Program-made: the position numbers and the translations under genes
Assembly: GCF_002086795.1 (NCBI RefSeq)
Contig: NZ_MVIM01000002.1
Coordinates: 310,001-374,000 of the forward strand
Reading direction: 5' to 3'
DNA length: 64,000 nucleotides
Source: Mycolicibacterium tusciae
GTDB taxonomy: Bacteria; Actinomycetota; Actinomycetes; Mycobacteriales; Mycobacteriaceae
Notes under the pieces: generated by a model
What the model saw: only the letters and a program-made list of their open reading frames with translations
The model's database searches: none
What the model was told of the DNA's origin: nothing
Shown here: piece by piece, positions 63,562-64,000 of the stretch
Numbering within the stretch: the stretch's first letter is position 1
Layout: every line of letters starts with the position of its first letter

Positions 63562-64000
63562 GGCTTGTCCTCGACGACGCCCTGCGCGTCCTGCGCGCGC
63601 TGCTCGTAGCTCTGGCGCGCCTGCCGGTCGAAGGTCAGGAAAACAGTGTCGTTGCCCATCTTGTGCGACATCCAGCGACGCGTCTTCGCCGACAGCATCG
63701 GCGTGATCGCACCGAAGAATCGCCCCCACGGCGGTACCGATGCCAGCGTCTTCGGCTTGTCCAGCACCTTGAGGACGGCCGCCGCAATGTCCTCGGGCTC
63801 CACCGGTTTCTGCGCCGCGGAGGTGTGGGTGCCGGCGACCAACTCGGTGTTGGTGAACGTCGGCATCACACAGCTCACCTCGACGCCCTGTGGCGAGAAT
63901 TCGTCGGCGAGCCCCGAGGACAGTCCGACCACCGCGAACTTGGTGCCTGCGTAGACAACCTGTCCCGGGACGGCCAGCATGCCGGCAAGTGAGGCGATAT
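63558..64000 (-). CDS. Short-chain dehydrogenase/reductase (partial, 5' end off window)
   Basis: C-terminal part of an SDR, about 147 codons visible. Segment ASLAGMLAVPGQVVYAGTKFAVVGLSSGLADEF carries the catalytic YAGTK pair, followed by VEVSCVMPTFTNTEL. The tail is longer than in minimal SDRs, with RFFGAITPMLSAKTRRWMS and a basic end. The Rossmann N-terminus lies right of the window. Substrate unknown. Confidence 0.9.
   Translation of the reverse strand, partial: IASLAGMLAVPGQVVYAGTKFAVVGLSSGLADEFSPQGVEVSCVMPTFTNTELVAGTHTSAAQKPVEPEDIAAAVLKVLDKPKTLASVPPWGRFFGAITPMLSAKTRRWMSHKMGNDTVFLTFDRQARQSYEQRAQDAQGVVEDKP

Overview
The window looks like a chromosomal segment of a fast-growing mycobacterium (Mycolicibacterium type). 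The DNA is GC-rich, GTG starts and 4-bp GTGA/ATGA overlaps are common, and the conserved genes are mycobacterial: etfD, iniBAC, lpqJ, dnaK-grpE-dnaJ-hspR, clpB, ttfA, fba, purA, purT and metZ. Relative to M. tuberculosis (order recalled from memory, roughly Rv0338c to Rv0391) the backbone is rearranged and carries insertions that H37Rv lacks at these places: a multicopper oxidase, a molybdenum hydroxylase operon, an MFS/TetR pair, an NhaA-DsbA fusion, a CDF exporter and a P450/MMPL cluster.

Layout. 1-2003: 5' part of etfD (beta-oxidation electron transfer) with two palindromic operators. 2156-12844: envelope-stress block, with an operon for a membrane-anchored Hsp70-like protein and the STAND/LuxR regulator IniR, a divergent IniB-like gene, iniB-iniA-iniC (dynamin-like GTPases), and two more one-TM proteins with Thr/Ser-rich tails. 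12884-15013: LLM oxidoreductase, lipoprotein LpqJ and a TIGR03085 protein, apparently one operon with the two tail proteins. 15206-17710: P1B-5-type metal ATPase fused to a hemerythrin domain, divergent from dnaK. 17694-21906: heat-shock operon dnaK-grpE-dnaJ-hspR with a SigH-like promoter and two HspR (HAIR) boxes. 21913-26501: mutarotase-like protein, type II flavohemoglobin, membrane permease with divergent TetR, and a GAP-family protein. 26616-34288: lipoprotein multicopper oxidase facing a three-gene molybdenum hydroxylase operon. 34408-41697: clpB with an overlapping HAIR and SigH-like promoter, a hydrolase, ttfA, an SDR, a lipoprotein and an rRNA/tRNA methyltransferase. 41581-43744: MFS pump and its TetR. 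43811-48625: GH76, NhaA-DsbA, DedA and fba. 48622-54918: Rv0361-like to Rv0356-like genes with purA and a CDF exporter. 54915-59684: ferredoxin, P450, hydrolase, MMPL pump and divergent MarR. 59730-64000: purT, a membrane protein, rhodanese, metZ, a small protein and a partial SDR.

How the parts fit. Two stress regulons dominate. The ini block couples a candidate envelope sensor (Hsp70-TM-Thr tail) to a STAND activator and to GTPases that remodel membrane. The heat-shock block shows dnaK and clpB sharing the same promoter grammar (GGAACA-N16-CGTT plus HAIR). Several regulators and transporters have perfect palindromes over apparently leaderless promoters (TAnnnT, six bases, start codon). I see no tRNA, rRNA, insertion sequence or CRISPR array. 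No intergenic stretch exceeds 300 bases.
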